Shown: positions 7,984 through 18,346, counted from the first letter of the stretch. The stretch is 64,000 nt of DNA from Candidatus Rokuibacteriota bacterium (GCA_003221695.1 QHSX01000039.1:29637-93636); one strand, 5' to 3'. Translations and numbers: made by a program. Notes: a model not told the origin generated them from the sequence alone.

Positions 7984-8504
7984 GTCGGGGGGGTCGGTCT
8001 CTTCGTCTGCTCGGCGACCCGGCGGGCGCGCTCCTCCACTTCGTCGGCGAGGCGTCTCCTGTAGGCGTCGAGGCGCTTGCCGAGGGCCGGATCGCCCTGC
8101 GCCAGGATCTGGGCGGCGAGGATCCCGGCGTTGGCGGCTCCCCACTTGCCGATCGCGACCGTCGCGACCGGGACGCCCTTCGGCATCTGCGAGATCGACA
8201 GGAGCGCGTCGAGCCCGCCGAGCGGGGTGGCGGCGATCGGCACGCCGATCACCGGCAGGGGCGTGAGCGAGGCGAGGAAGCCGGGGAGCGCGGCGGCGCC
8301 GCCGGCGCCTGCGATGAGGACACCGAGCCCCCGCCCCTGCGCGCTCGTGGCGTACTCCTGCGTGCGCGCCGGTGTGCGGTGCGCGGAGGCCACGACGACC
8401 TCGCTCCCCACCTCGAGCGCGTCCAGGACCTTCACAGCCTCGAGCATCACCTCGAGGTCCGAATCGCTGCCGAGCACGATGCCCACCCGTACGGGTTGCT
8501 TCAC
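7980..8504 (-). CDS. purE: 5-(carboxyamino)imidazole ribonucleotide mutase
   Basis: PurE converts N5-CAIR to CAIR in purine synthesis. The 174-residue product has the GIVLGSDSDLEVM start, SAHRTPART, the GAGGAAALPGFLAS loop and VPIAATPLGGLDALLSISQMP. It starts at GTG 8504 with AAGGAG eight bases upstream; an extended frame is spurious. purK, which makes its substrate in bacteria with class I PurE, is not in the window. The gene overlaps purD by GTGA. Confidence 0.95.
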   Translation of the reverse strand: MKQPVRVGIVLGSDSDLEVMLEAVKVLDALEVGSEVVVASAHRTPARTQEYATSAQGRGLGVLIAGAGGAAALPGFLASLTPLPVIGVPIAATPLGGLDALLSISQMPKGVPVATVAIGKWGAANAGILAAQILAQGDPALGKRLDAYRRRLADEVEERARRVAEQTKRPTPPT

Positions 8505-9769
8505 GCCGATCTCCTTTTCCCGATGTCCTTCCGGTAGTGCATCCCCTCGAAGCGGATCATCCCGGTCGCGCCGTAGGCGTGCGCGACAGCGGTCGGGAGG
8601 TCGTCGGCCACCGCGGTGACGCCCAGCACCCGGCCGCCGGCCGTCACCAGACGCCCGCCGCGGAGCGCCGTGCCCGCGTGGAAGACCGTCACGCCCGGCA
8701 GCGCGTCGGCTGCCTCGACGCCCTCGATCGCCGCGCCCGTCCGGTAGGTGCCCGGGTAGCCCGCGGAGGCGAGCGTGACGCAGACGGAGGCCGGCGCGGA
8801 CCAGGGACCCACCGCGGGCCACGGACCGCCGTGCGCGGCCGCGACGAGCAGCGGCACGAGATCGCCGGGGGCACGAACCAGCAGCGCCTGACACTCGGGG
8901 TCCCCGAAGCGGCAGTTGAACTCGAGGACCTTCGGTCCCTCGGAGGTCAGCATGAGCCCGACGAAGAGGACGCCCCGATAGGGCGCGCCGTCCTTGGCGA
9001 GCGCAGCGAGCGTCGGCCTCACGATGGTCTGCATGACCCCGCGCTCAAGCTCTACGCCAAACCGGGCGACCGGGGAGTAGGCGCCCATGCCACCTGTGTT
9101 CGGACCCTGGTCGCCGTCGAAGACGGTCTTGTGGTCCTGAGCCGCCGCGAGCGGCAGCGCGTCGTCGCCGTTGGCGAGGGCGAAGAAGGAGACCTCCTCG
9201 CCCTCCAGGAACTCCTCGACGACCACCGTCGAGCCCGCGGCGCCGAACGTCTGACGCTCCATACACGCGGCAACCGCGTCGTCGGCATCCGCGAGGGTCC
9301 GGCACACGATGGTGCCCTTGCCGCCGGCGAGGCCGTCCGCCTTGACGACGAGGGGCGGGCCGAGGTCGCGGCAGTAGCGACGGGCGCGGGCGGCGTCGTC
9401 GAAAATCGCAAAGCGCGCCGTCGGGATCGCGTTCTTCGCCATCAGGTCCTTCGCGAACGCTTTCGAGCCCTCGATGGCCGCCGCCTGGGCGACCGGACCG
9501 AACACCGCGAGGCCCGTGTCGATGAACCGATCGGCGAGGCCGGCGACGAGCGGAGCCTCCGGCCCCACCACGGTGAGGTCGATCCGCTCGCGCCGGGCGA
9601 GCGCGAGGAGGTCGTCGAGCGCGTCGGCGGCGAGCGGGACGCATACCGCGTGGCGCGCGATGCCCGGGTTGCCGGGCGCCGCGAAGAGCGCCGAGACGCG
9701 CGGGCTCTGCGCGATCTTCCAGGCGAGCGCGTGCTCTCGGCCGCCTCCGCCGATGATCAGGATCCGCAT
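8501..9769 (-). CDS. purD: phosphoribosylamine-glycine ligase
   Basis: PurD joins glycine to phosphoribosylamine with ATP to form GAR, the second step of purine synthesis. The 422-residue product opens MRILIIGGGGREHALAWKI and carries ATP-grasp motifs: KADGLAGGKGTIVC, EEFLEGEEVSFFALANG and the metal-binding EFNCRFGDPECQ. Length is normal. It lies between the MerR/TPR gene and purE; the four-base overlap with purE shows they share an operon. Confidence 0.97.
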   Translation of the reverse strand: MRILIIGGGGREHALAWKIAQSPRVSALFAAPGNPGIARHAVCVPLAADALDDLLALARRERIDLTVVGPEAPLVAGLADRFIDTGLAVFGPVAQAAAIEGSKAFAKDLMAKNAIPTARFAIFDDAARARRYCRDLGPPLVVKADGLAGGKGTIVCRTLADADDAVAACMERQTFGAAGSTVVVEEFLEGEEVSFFALANGDDALPLAAAQDHKTVFDGDQGPNTGGMGAYSPVARFGVELERGVMQTIVRPTLAALAKDGAPYRGVLFVGLMLTSEGPKVLEFNCRFGDPECQALLVRAPGDLVPLLVAAAHGGPWPAVGPWSAPASVCVTLASAGYPGTYRTGAAIEGVEAADALPGVTVFHAGTALRGGRLVTAGGRVLGVTAVADDLPTAVAHAYGATGMIRFEGMHYRKDIGKRRSA

Positions 9770-9788
9770 CACGTTCTTCGCCGGTCGC

Positions 9789-10694
9789 TCACTCGGACTG
9801 GCTCCGGTCGGGCGGCTCGACGAGCTCGAGGTGCGCTCGCGCGATGCGCGCCCAGGGGCTCTCCGCGTCGAGCTCGAGGTAGCGCTGCCAGTGTCGGACC
9901 GCCTCACGACCCCGCTCGCTGCGCGCGAGCGCGCCCGCGAGGTTGAAGTGGGCGTCGGCATAGTCGGGTGAGATCTCGAGCGCCCGGCGATAGTCGGCGA
10001 TCGCCTCCTCGGTGAGGCCGCGATCCTCGTGGAGGCTCCCGAGGTTGTAGGCGGCCTCGCGGCAGCCCGGATCGTGTTCGAGCGCGGAGCGGTACGCGGC
10101 CTCCCCCTCGTCGTAGCGGCCCAGCCGGTGGAGCAGGAGGCCGAGATTGTTCCACGCGGCCGCGTACTTCGGATCGATCCCGACGACCCGCTGGTACGCC
10201 TCGATCGCGTCCTCCCAGTGCTCGGGGTCGCCGTCCCACTCGCTCGCGCGCTCAAACCACGTCTCGGCCTGCTCGAGGGGAGGTGCCAGAGGCCGCACCA
10301 GCCCCATCGCCAGGGTGGCGCTCGCCGCCTTCTCGAGCCCGCCCTCGTCCAGCGCCAGGACGAGCTGGCCGCTCCGCGGGTCGAAGCGGACGCGGTCGGA
10401 CTGCGCCAGGAGGCGGTCACCCTCGAGCACGAGTTTGAGCTCGGCCAGCGGCTCGACGAGGCTCGGGTCCTGCCGCCGAAGCGCTGCGAGCGCCTGCTTG
10501 ATCTGGCGCACTGAGGCTCCGGCGTCGAGGAGCGCACTGGCCGCGCGAAGTGCCAACAGATCGCGGAAGGTGTAGCCCGACTCGCCGTGCAGGAGCTCGA
10601 GCCGGCGAAGCTGGGCGGTGCGCTTGGGCGTGAGCGTCAGGATGCGCGTGAGCTCGCGCATCCCGTAGATTCGCTCGCGCTGCGACCGGGTCAT
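9789..10694 (-). CDS. MerR-type HTH / TPR repeat fusion protein
   Basis: The 301-residue product has an N-terminal helix-turn-helix of MerR style (about residues 8-90: YTFRDLLALRAASALLDAG, then SVRQIKQALAALRR). A linker follows to about 150. Three or four tetratricopeptide repeats occupy about 155-285 (AAAWNNLGLLLHRLGRYDEG, REAAYNLGSLHEDRGLTEEA, ADAHFNLAGALARSERGREA). This suggests a DNA-binding regulator whose C-terminus binds a protein partner. It lies inside the purine operon between purH and purD, with gaps of 10 and 19 bases, so it may sense or control this pathway. That role is inference from position; no ligand residues are recognisable. Confidence 0.8.
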   Translation of the reverse strand: MTRSQRERIYGMRELTRILTLTPKRTAQLRRLELLHGESGYTFRDLLALRAASALLDAGASVRQIKQALAALRRQDPSLVEPLAELKLVLEGDRLLAQSDRVRFDPRSGQLVLALDEGGLEKAASATLAMGLVRPLAPPLEQAETWFERASEWDGDPEHWEDAIEAYQRVVGIDPKYAAAWNNLGLLLHRLGRYDEGEAAYRSALEHDPGCREAAYNLGSLHEDRGLTEEAIADYRRALEISPDYADAHFNLAGALARSERGREAVRHWQRYLELDAESPWARIARAHLELVEPPDRSQSE

Positions 10695-10704
10695 CGGCCA
10701 CTCG

Positions 10705-12300
10705 CTAGTGGCGGAAATGGCGGATTCCGGTGAGCACCATCGCCATGTCGTGCTCGTCGGCCGCCGCGACGACCTCGGCGTCGCGGAGCGAGCCGCCCGG
10801 GTGGATCACCGCCGTGACGCCGGCCTTCGCGACGACGTCGAGGCCGTCGCGGAACGGGAAAAACGCATCGGACGCGCACACGGCGCCGGCCGCCTCGAGG
10901 CCGCCCTCGCGGGCGCGCATGACGGCGAGGCGCGCCGCGTCCACGCGGTTCATCTGGCCCGCACCGACCCCCACGACCTGGTCACGCGTCGCCAGCACGA
11001 TCGCGTTCGACTTGACGTGCTTGGCCACGCGCCAGGCGAAGCGGAGCGCGTCCAGCTCGACGCTCGTCGGCGCCCGCTTCGAGACGGTCTGGAGCAGGGC
11101 GGTGTCCGCATCGGTCAGGTCCGCCTGCTGGGCGAGCAGACCGCCGAGGACGCTCCGATACTCCGTGAGACGCTCGGGCAGGCTCGCGCGATCGCAGGGG
11201 ACTTCGACCACGCGGCACTTCCGCTTCGTGCGCTGGAGCTCGGCGAGGGCGTCGGGCGCGAACTCCGGGGCGAAGAGAATCTCGACGAAGATCCCGGTGA
11301 GCGCCTCCACCACGCCCATGTCGAGGGCTCGGTTCACGCCGACGATTCCGCCGTAGATCGAGACCGGGTCGGACGCCTTGGCCCGGACCATCGCCTCACC
11401 GACCGTCGTGCCAAGGGCCACGCCGCAGGGGTTCGTGTGCTTGATCACCACCGCCGCCGGCTCGTCGAACTCGAGCAGGAGGACGAGCGCCGACGAGAAA
11501 TCGAGGAGGTTGTTGTAACCGAGCTCGGGGCCGTGGAGCTGCCGCATCGCCGCGAGCCCGTGGCGTGGCCCGTCGAGGGGCGTGTAGAACGCCGCCGCCT
11601 GGTGGGGGTTCTCCCCGTAACGGAGCCCGAGGGCGCGCTCGGCGTCGATCCGGAGCCGGGACGGTAACGCCTCCGGGGCCGCGGGCGGCGTCCCCGTCGC
11701 CTGCGGGGATCGGAGATAGCTCGCAATCGCCGCGTCGTACTGGGCCGTGCGCCTGAACGCTTCTTGGGCGAGGCGAGCACGTGTGGCCTCGGAGAGCTCG
11801 CCGCTCCTGCGAATCTCGTCCAGCACGCCGGGATACTGGGACGGGTCGGTCACGACCCCGACACCCGCGTGGTTCTTCGCCGCCGCGCGGATCATCGCGG
11901 GACCGCCGACGTCGATCTGCTCGACCGCCTCGGCGAGCGGGACCCCGGGCCGCGCCACCGTCGCCTCGAACGGGTAGAGGAGGACGACGACGAGGTCGAT
12001 CGGCGGAATCCCGTGCTTGTCGAGCGCTTCCAGGTGCGCGGGAAAGTCCCGCCGCGCCAGGATGCCACCGTGGACCTTTGGGTGGAGCGTCTTGACGCGA
12101 CCGTCGAGCATCTCGGGGAAGCCGGTGACGTCGGCGACGTCGCGCACGGAGACGCCGGCGTCCCGCAAGAGCCTCGCGGTGCCGCCGGTCGAGACGATCT
12201 CGATCCCGAGAGCGCCCAGGGCGCGGGCGAACTCGACCACGCCGGTCTTGTCGTGGACGGAGATGAGGGCGCGGCGGACCTTCACCGCATGCTGATTCAC
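10705..12300 (-). CDS. purH: bifunctional AICAR transformylase/IMP cyclohydrolase
   Basis: PurH performs the last two purine steps, from AICAR to IMP. The 531-residue product has an N-terminal MGS-like cyclohydrolase domain (about 8-145; ALISVHDKTGVVEFARALG, STGGTARLLRDAG, GRVKTLHPKVHGGILARRD). The transformylase domain follows, with RYGENPHQAAAFY, IKHTNPCGVALG and the C-terminal SDAFFPFRDGLDVVAKAGV. The GTG at 12300 overlaps the purN stop by GTGA. Length and motifs are normal. Confidence 0.97.
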   Translation of the reverse strand: MNQHAVKVRRALISVHDKTGVVEFARALGALGIEIVSTGGTARLLRDAGVSVRDVADVTGFPEMLDGRVKTLHPKVHGGILARRDFPAHLEALDKHGIPPIDLVVVLLYPFEATVARPGVPLAEAVEQIDVGGPAMIRAAAKNHAGVGVVTDPSQYPGVLDEIRRSGELSEATRARLAQEAFRRTAQYDAAIASYLRSPQATGTPPAAPEALPSRLRIDAERALGLRYGENPHQAAAFYTPLDGPRHGLAAMRQLHGPELGYNNLLDFSSALVLLLEFDEPAAVVIKHTNPCGVALGTTVGEAMVRAKASDPVSIYGGIVGVNRALDMGVVEALTGIFVEILFAPEFAPDALAELQRTKRKCRVVEVPCDRASLPERLTEYRSVLGGLLAQQADLTDADTALLQTVSKRAPTSVELDALRFAWRVAKHVKSNAIVLATRDQVVGVGAGQMNRVDAARLAVMRAREGGLEAAGAVCASDAFFPFRDGLDVVAKAGVTAVIHPGGSLRDAEVVAAADEHDMAMVLTGIRHFRH

Positions 12301-12959
12301 AGGCTCGCCTCGGACGCGGCGGCCCCCGGCCGTCCTGCGGCTCGCACGACCACCCTGCGGCCGGCAATCACGAGCTTCCCTTCGGCGAAGAGGCGGATCG
12401 CGTCGGGATACAAGCGGTGCTCCTCCGCCAGGATGCGGGCCGACAAGGACTCCTCGGTGTCGTCGGGATGCACGGGCACGCTCGACTGCAAGACCACCGG
12501 TCCGGTGTCCACGCCCTCGTCGACGAAGTGCACGGTGGCGCCGGCGACCTTGACGCCGTACTCGAGCGCCTGGCGCTGGGCGGCGAGCCCTGGAAACGCC
12601 GGCAGGAGCGAGGGGTGGACGTTCAGGATCCGTCCGGCATAGGCACGGACGAACCCGGACGTCAGGATCCGCATGAAGCCCGCGAGGCACACGAGGCCGA
12701 CCCCTCGCGCCTGGAGCTCGCGGACGAGGGCGAGGTCGTAGGCCTCGCGATCGGGAAAGTCCTTCGGATTGACGAAACGGGCGGGGACGCCGGTCGCGCG
12801 CGCTCGGTCGAGCGCCTGCGCCCGCTCGCGATCGCTGACCACGGCGACGACCCGCGCGGGAAAGCCGGGCCGCGCGCACGCCTCGAGGATGGCCTGGAGG
12901 TTCGACCCACGGCCCGAGGCGAGGACGCCGAGACCGAGCGGCGTCGTCCCGGACGTCAC
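12297..12959 (-). CDS. purN: phosphoribosylglycinamide formyltransferase (10-formyl-THF)
   Basis: PurN formylates GAR using 10-formyl-tetrahydrofolate. The 220-residue product has LGVLASGRGSNLQAILEAC at the start, AGFMRILTSGFVRAYAGRIL and the catalytic stretch NVHPSLLPAFPGLAAQRQAL, HFVDEGVDTGP. Start is GTG 12959 overlapping purM (GTGA). The last ~17 residues (VVRAAGRPGAAASEASL) are encoded by a copy of a dispersed repeat, which also supplies the stop codon. The same repeat family forms the end of YlxR at 30.9 kb. Confidence 0.96.
   Translation of the reverse strand: MTSGTTPLGLGVLASGRGSNLQAILEACARPGFPARVVAVVSDRERAQALDRARATGVPARFVNPKDFPDREAYDLALVRELQARGVGLVCLAGFMRILTSGFVRAYAGRILNVHPSLLPAFPGLAAQRQALEYGVKVAGATVHFVDEGVDTGPVVLQSSVPVHPDDTEESLSARILAEEHRLYPDAIRLFAEGKLVIAGRRVVVRAAGRPGAAASEASL
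12302..12345 (-). repeat. dispersed repeat copy forming the 3' end of purN
   Basis: On the minus strand the 15-base arm GCGAGCCGCAGGACG (12345-12331) is identical to one at 20695-20709. The arm TCCGAGGCGAGC (12314-12303) matches 20733-20744 with one mismatch. The GC-rich centre is shorter here (about 16 bases). The copy is translated in frame as the purN tail. Confidence 0.6.
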
Positions 12960-13987
12960 GCCGTGAGCTCCACGCCGCGCTCGCCCGCCACGATCTCGCC
13001 GAGGCGCAGGACGGTCTCCCCGGCGTCGCGCAGGACGCCGGTCGCGTGCTCGACGTCCCTGGGCGGCAGGACGATCACGTAGCCGATCCCCATGTTGAAG
13101 ACCCGGAACATCTCGGCGTCGGCCACGCGGCCCGCGCGCTGGAGCGTCGCGAAGACCGGCGGCGGCGTCCACGCCGTGCGCGAGATCCGCGCGCGGCACC
13201 CGTCGGGCAGCACGCGCGGGAGGTTCCCCGGAAGGCCGCCCCCCGTGACGTGCGCCATCGCGTGCACCTCCGCGCGCGGGAGGAGTGCCTGCACCGGCCT
13301 GGCATAGATGCGGGTCGGCGTGAGCAGCTCGTCGCCGACCGTCCGCCCGGTGTCGGGCAGGACGGCATCCACCGTGAGCTTCATCACGTCGAAGACGATC
13401 CGGCGCGCCAGTGTGTACCCGTTCGAGTGGAGCCCCGACGAGGCGAGCCCGAGGACGACGTCGCCGGGGCGGACCCGAGCGCCGTCCACGATCCGCGAGC
13501 GCTCGACGACGCCGACGGCGAAGCCCGCGAGGTCGTACTCGCCGGGACCGTAAAGGTCGGGGAGCTCCGCGGTCTCGCCGCCGACGAGGGCGCAGCCGGC
13601 GAGGCGGCAGCCGGCCGCGATGCCCCTCACGATCGTCTCCACGCGCGCCGGGTCGAGGCGCGCGGTGCCGATGTAGTCGAGGAAATAGAGGGGCTCGGCG
13701 CCATGGACCAGGAGGTCGTTGACGCCCATCGCGACGAGATCGATGCCGACCGTGTCGTGGCGGTCGGCGAGGAACGCGACCTTGAGCTTCGTGCCGACCC
13801 CGTCGGTGGAGGAGACCATGACCGGTTCGCGGTAGCGCGCGGGCACGCTCACGAAGGCGGCGAACCCGCCGACGCCCGCCAGGACCTCGGGACGCGCGGT
13901 CGAGCGCGCGAGGGGCGCGATGCGGCGGACCGCGTCGTCGCCGGCGTCGATGTCGACGCCAGCCTCGCGGTAAGTCAGGGGCTTCAT
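12956..13987 (-). CDS. purM: phosphoribosylformylglycinamidine cyclo-ligase
   Basis: PurM closes the imidazole ring, FGAM to AIR, with ATP. The 343-residue product has TYREAGVDIDAGDDAVRRIA, the STDGVGTKLKVAFLADRHDT signature, GVNDLLVHGAEPLYFLDYI and VGGETAELPDLYGPGEYDLA. The C-terminal half has HVTGGGLPGNLPRVLPDG. Start is the ATG at 13987, the conserved position seven residues before the EAGVD motif; the longer frame runs into purF antisense. It is spaced 20 bases from purF and overlaps purN. Confidence 0.97.
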   Translation of the reverse strand: MKPLTYREAGVDIDAGDDAVRRIAPLARSTARPEVLAGVGGFAAFVSVPARYREPVMVSSTDGVGTKLKVAFLADRHDTVGIDLVAMGVNDLLVHGAEPLYFLDYIGTARLDPARVETIVRGIAAGCRLAGCALVGGETAELPDLYGPGEYDLAGFAVGVVERSRIVDGARVRPGDVVLGLASSGLHSNGYTLARRIVFDVMKLTVDAVLPDTGRTVGDELLTPTRIYARPVQALLPRAEVHAMAHVTGGGLPGNLPRVLPDGCRARISRTAWTPPPVFATLQRAGRVADAEMFRVFNMGIGYVIVLPPRDVEHATGVLRDAGETVLRLGEIVAGERGVELTA

Positions 13988-14007
13988 CGAGTCGTCGGTG
14001 GAGTCCG

Positions 14008-15423
14008 TCAGCTGTCGAAGAGGCGGAGCTGGTCCGACGCCTCCGGCTCGATCCCCACACGGTAGTTGCCCGTGAAGCACGCGTGGCAGAAGTGGCTCGG
14101 GTCGGGCCCGGCCGCCTTCAGCATGCCGTCGAGCGAGAGGTACCCGAGCGAGTCGGCGGCCAGGTAGCGCCGGATCTCGTCCGGCACGTGGCTCGACGCG
14201 ATCAGCTCCTTCCGCGTCGGGGTGTCGATCCCGTAGTAGCACGGCCACTGGATCGGCGGGGACGAGATGCGCACGTGGACCTCGCGCGCGCCGGAGCCCC
14301 GGATCATCTTGACGATCTTCCGGCTCGTCGTGCCCCGGACGATCGAGTCGTCGACCACCACGACCCGCCGCCCCTCGAGCATCTCGCGCATGGGGTTCAG
14401 CTTCACCTTGACGCCGAAGTGGCGGATGCCCGCCTTGGGTTCTATAAAGGTGCGGCCCACGTAGTGGTTGCGGATGAGCCCGAGCTCGTACGGCGTGCCC
14501 GACTCCTCGGAGTAGCCGAGGGCGGCGCTCGTGCCCGAGTCCGGCACCGGGATGACGATGTCCGCGGGGACGGGGTGCTCGCGCGCGAGCTGGCGCCCCA
14601 GCGCCTTCCGCACGGTGTGGACGTTCCGCCCCCAGAGGATCGAGTCGGGCCGGGCGAAGTACACGTACTCGAAGACGCACTGCAGGCGCTCGGCGGCCGG
14701 GAACGGGCGGATCGAGCGGAGACCCGCGTCCGAGACGATGACGAGCTCACCGGGCTCGACGTCGCGCTCCCACCGCGCCTCCATCAGGTCGAGCGCGCAC
14801 GTCTCCGAGGCGAGGATCCAGGCGTCGCCAAGCCGGCCGATCGTGAGCGGGCGGAAGCCGTACGGGTCGCGGATCGCGTACATCGCGTCGGGTGTGAGGA
14901 TCAGGAGCGAGTAGGCGCCCTTCACCTGGGCGAGCGCGTGGGTGATCTGCTCCTCGAGCGGAGCCGCCGGCGCCCGGGCCAGGAGGTGGAGGATCACCTC
15001 GGTGTCCGAGTTCGACTGGAAGATCGCGCCGTCCTTCTCCATGTCCCGGCGGAGCGTCTCGGCGTTGGTGAGGTTGCCGTTGTGAGCGATCGCGATCGGC
15101 CCGCGCGCGGTGGTGGCCGCGATCGGCTGCGCGTTCCGGATGTTCGAGCTGCCCGCCGTCGAGTAGCGCACGTGGCCGATGGCGCGGTGGCCCGGCAGGC
15201 GACGCAAGCGCTCGGGACCGAACACGTCGGCCACCCAGCCCATCGCCTTCTCGGTGTGGAAGCCGACGCCGTCGGTGGCCGCGATGCCCGCGGACTCCTG
15301 CCCGCGATGCTGGAGGGCGTAGAGTCCGAGGTACGTGACGTTGGCGGCCTCCGGATGGTTCCAGACGCCGAACACCCCGCACTCGTCGTGGAACCGGTCG
15401 TCGTCACGCCATGTGACGCTCAA
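14008..15423 (-). CDS. purF: amidophosphoribosyltransferase
   Basis: PurF transfers glutamine amide nitrogen to PRPP, the committed step of purine synthesis. The product has an N-terminal Ntn glutaminase whose nucleophile is the cysteine of [14 protein letters not shown] (about residue 15), implying a 14-residue propeptide. The PRPP loop [18 protein letters not shown] lies in the C-terminal half. Cysteines in LQCVFEY, QWPCYYG and [11 protein letters not shown] match the Bacillus-type enzyme with an oxygen-sensitive 4Fe-4S cluster. I chose TTG 15423 because GGAGGAG precedes it by about six bases. ATG 15465 gives a 485-residue alternative without a good ribosome site. It overlaps purL. Confidence 0.94.
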   Translation of the reverse strand: MSVTWRDDDRFHDECGVFGVWNHPEAANVTYLGLYALQHRGQESAGIAATDGVGFHTEKAMGWVADVFGPERLRRLPGHRAIGHVRYSTAGSSNIRNAQPIAATTARGPIAIAHNGNLTNAETLRRDMEKDGAIFQSNSDTEVILHLLARAPAAPLEEQITHALAQVKGAYSLLILTPDAMYAIRDPYGFRPLTIGRLGDAWILASETCALDLMEARWERDVEPGELVIVSDAGLRSIRPFPAAERLQCVFEYVYFARPDSILWGRNVHTVRKALGRQLAREHPVPADIVIPVPDSGTSAALGYSEESGTPYELGLIRNHYVGRTFIEPKAGIRHFGVKVKLNPMREMLEGRRVVVVDDSIVRGTTSRKIVKMIRGSGAREVHVRISSPPIQWPCYYGIDTPTRKELIASSHVPDEIRRYLAADSLGYLSLDGMLKAAGPDPSHFCHACFTGNYRVGIEPEASDQLRLFDS

Positions 15424-17626
15424 ATCCGCTCCTCCACGCGCGCTCGATCCGGTCCAGCGCGACATCCACGATCGTCTTCGTCCCGAGCCGGAGCACCAGC
15501 CGGTCGCCGCCGGTCGTGCCGATCCAGCGCCACGGGATCGCCGACTCCGCCATCAGCGCCTCGAACTCGCGCACCCGCGCGGGCTCCACGGAGACCATCA
15601 CGCGCGACGGCCCCTCGCCGAACAGCACCTGGTCGCCACGGCCGGACGCGTCGAGCGCCGCCTCCAGGCCCACGAGCTCCCGGCCGGTCACGCACCCCTC
15701 GGCCAGCGCCACGGCGAGCCCGCCCTCGGAGCAGTCGTGCGCCGCCGTCACCAGCCCAGCGCTCACGGCGGCACGCACCGCCGCCTGGACCTTGCGCTCC
15801 AGCTCGAGCTCGAGCGGCGCCAGCCTGCCGCCGAGCCGCCGGTGGGCGCGCCAGAGGTACTCGCTGCCGCCCAGGCTCGTGTGGTCGGGCCCGAGCAGCG
15901 CGACGCGGTGTCCCGCGCCCTTGAACCACTGGGTCGCCCGCCGCCCCGCATCCTCGAGGATGCCGACCACCCCGATGACCGGCGTCGGCAGGATCGCCTG
16001 GCCGTTGGTCTCATTGTAGAAGGAAACGTTGCCGCCCACTACCGGGATCTCGAGGGCGCGGCACGCTTCGGCGATACCGTCGATCGCCTGGGCGAACTGC
16101 CAAAGGATCTCCGGCCGCTCGGGCGAGCCGAAATTCATGCAATCGGTCACCCCGACGGGCGTGGCCCCCGAGCAGGAGACGTTGCGCGCCGCCTCGCAGA
16201 CGGCCATGGCGGCCCCACGCCGCGGGTCCAGGAAGACGTGGCGCCCGTTGCCGTCCGTGGACACGGCGAGCGCCCGCGGTGCGCCCTTCACGCGGAGGAC
16301 CGCCGCGTCGGAGCCGGGGAGGACGAGCGTGTTGATCCCCACCTGCTGGTCGTACTGGCGGAAGACCCATTCCTTGGAGGCGATGTTCGGCGACCCGCAG
16401 AGGGCGAGCAACGCCTCGCCGTAGTCAGGAGGCTCGGGCAGCGTCAGCGGGTCGAGGGCGAGGGGCTCGGTGAGCCACCCGGGCGGCGCCGTCGGCTTCG
16501 TGTACTTCGGCGCCTCGGCGAGCAGGCTCAGCGGCACGTGGGCGACGACCTCGCCGCTGAGCCGTGCCGTCAGCGTGCCACCGGCGGTGACCCGTCCGAT
16601 CTCCACCGCGTCGAGCTCCCACTTGGCGAAGATCCGCCGGACCTCGTCCTCGCGTCCCCGGGCGGCCACGAGGAGCATGCGCTCCTGCGACTCCGAGAGA
16701 AGGATCTCGTACGGGGTCATCCCCACCTCGCGCTGGGGCACCCGCGAGAGCTCGACGTCCATCCCCGTGCCTGCGCGCGCCGGCATCTCGGACGTACAGC
16801 ACGCGAGACCCGCCGCCCCCATGTCCTGGATCCCGACGACCGCGCCCGTTTTCATGGCCTCCAGGCACGCCTCGAGCAGGAGCTTCTCGGTGAACGGGTC
16901 GCCCACCTGCACCGTCGGGCGCCGCTCTGCGGCCGAGTCGTCGAAGGTCGCCGACGCCATCGTCGCGCCGTGGATCCCGTCGCGCCCGGTCTTGTTGCCG
17001 ACGTAGAAGACCGGGTTGCCGACGCCCTCGGCGCGCGCCAGGACGATCTGGTCCGCGCGCACGAGCCCGACGCACATGACGTTGACCAGCGGGTTCCCGG
17101 CGTACTCGGGCGCGAAGGCGACCTCCCCACCGACCGTGGGGCAGCCGAAGCAGTTGCCGTACCAGCTGATGCCCGACACGACGCCCTCGACGAGGCGGCG
17201 CGTCTTCGGGTCGTCGAGGTCGCCGAACCTGAGCGAGTCGAGGAGGGCGATGGGCCGGGCGCCCATCGTGAAGACGTCTCGGAGAATGCCGCCGACGCCG
17301 GTGGCCGCGCCCTGGAACGGCTCGATGAACGATGGGTGGTTGTGGCTCTCGATCTTGAAGACGACGGCCCAGCCGTCGCCGATGTCGATCGCCCCCGCGT
17401 TTTCTCCAGGCCCTTGCAGCACACGGGCGCCTTCGGTGGGAAGCCGGCTCAGATAGACCCGCGAGTGCTTGTAGGCGCAGTGCTCCGACCAGAGCGCCGC
17501 GAAGAGCCCGAGCTCGGCGTAGGTCGGCTCGCGGCCGAGGCGGCTCGTGATCCGTTCGTATTCTTCGGCGGTGAGGCCCGAGTCCCTCGCGAGGTCGAGC
17601 GTGACCTTCGGCGGTGCCCCCGTCAA
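15404..17626 (-). CDS. purL: phosphoribosylformylglycinamidine synthase, large subunit (small type)
   Basis: PurL makes FGAM from FGAR, glutamine-derived ammonia and ATP. At 740 residues it is the small, Bacillus-type PurL that needs PurS and PurQ, both encoded immediately upstream. Motifs include [65 protein letters not shown] and [16 protein letters not shown]. The start is TTG 17626, eight bases after the purQ stop. No other start lies close enough to keep the conserved N-terminus. Confidence 0.96.
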   Translation of the reverse strand: MTGAPPKVTLDLARDSGLTAEEYERITSRLGREPTYAELGLFAALWSEHCAYKHSRVYLSRLPTEGARVLQGPGENAGAIDIGDGWAVVFKIESHNHPSFIEPFQGAATGVGGILRDVFTMGARPIALLDSLRFGDLDDPKTRRLVEGVVSGISWYGNCFGCPTVGGEVAFAPEYAGNPLVNVMCVGLVRADQIVLARAEGVGNPVFYVGNKTGRDGIHGATMASATFDDSAAERRPTVQVGDPFTEKLLLEACLEAMKTGAVVGIQDMGAAGLACCTSEMPARAGTGMDVELSRVPQREVGMTPYEILLSESQERMLLVAARGREDEVRRIFAKWELDAVEIGRVTAGGTLTARLSGEVVAHVPLSLLAEAPKYTKPTAPPGWLTEPLALDPLTLPEPPDYGEALLALCGSPNIASKEWVFRQYDQQVGINTLVLPGSDAAVLRVKGAPRALAVSTDGNGRHVFLDPRRGAAMAVCEAARNVSCSGATPVGVTDCMNFGSPERPEILWQFAQAIDGIAEACRALEIPVVGGNVSFYNETNGQAILPTPVIGVVGILEDAGRRATQWFKGAGHRVALLGPDHTSLGGSEYLWRAHRRLGGRLAPLELELERKVQAAVRAAVSAGLVTAAHDCSEGGLAVALAEGCVTGRELVGLEAALDASGRGDQVLFGEGPSRVMVSVEPARVREFEALMAESAIPWRWIGTTGGDRLVLRLGTKTIVDVALDRIERAWRSGFERHMA

Positions 17627-17632
17627 CCCCGG

Positions 17633-18346
17633 CTACCGCTTGAGGAAGCTGCCATCCTCGACGAGGCTCCCGAGCAGGGACTGGAACAACAGGAGTCCGT
17701 CCGCGCTGCCCATCGCCGTCTCCGCCGCGCGCTCGGGGTGCGGCATGAGCCCCAGCACGGTGCCCTCGGGGTTCACGATGCCGGCGATGTTCTCGAGTGA
17801 TCCGTTCGGGTTCGCCGCGCGTGTCACGCGCCCGTCCGCCTCTGCGTAGCGGAAAACGATCTGGTTCCCCGCCTTGAGCGTCCGGAGCGCCTCGGCGTCA
17901 GCGTGGTACTTGCCCTCGCCGTGGGAGATCGGCATCGTCAGCACCCGCCCCGGCCGCAACCCGCGGCTGAAGACCGTCTCGACGTTGTCCACGACCAGGT
18001 GCGTGGACTGGCAGCGGTACTGCAGGCACTCGTTGCGCATGAGCGCACCGGGCAAGAGCCCCGCCTCGCAGAGGATCTGGAAGCCGTTGCAGGAACCCAG
18101 GACGTACCCACCGCGGGCGATGAAGTCCCGCAGCGCCTCGACGACCGGCGAGCGCCCCGCGACCGCTCCGGCGCGCAGGTAGTCGCCGTAGGAAAAGCCG
18201 CCGGGCAGGACGACGCAGTCGAGGTCCGCGAGATCACGCTCCCGGTGCCAGACGTATTTCACGGGCTGGTGGAGAACTTCGGAGATGACGTAGTGGAAGT
18301 CGCAGTCGCTCCACGTCCCCGGGAAGACGACCACGCCGAATCTCAT
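17633..18346 (-). CDS. purQ: phosphoribosylformylglycinamidine synthase, glutaminase subunit
   Basis: PurQ hydrolyses glutamine and channels ammonia to PurL. The 237-residue class I glutamine amidotransferase has LPGGFSYGDYLRAGAVA and the nucleophile cysteine in VLGSCNGFQILCEAGLLPGA. The catalytic His-Glu pair is in GLMPHPERAAE near the C-terminus. It sits between purS and purL with short gaps, as in Bacillus purSQL. Confidence 0.97.
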   Translation of the reverse strand: MRFGVVVFPGTWSDCDFHYVISEVLHQPVKYVWHRERDLADLDCVVLPGGFSYGDYLRAGAVAGRSPVVEALRDFIARGGYVLGSCNGFQILCEAGLLPGALMRNECLQYRCQSTHLVVDNVETVFSRGLRPGRVLTMPISHGEGKYHADAEALRTLKAGNQIVFRYAEADGRVTRAANPNGSLENIAGIVNPEGTVLGLMPHPERAAETAMGSADGLLLFQSLLGSLVEDGSFLKR

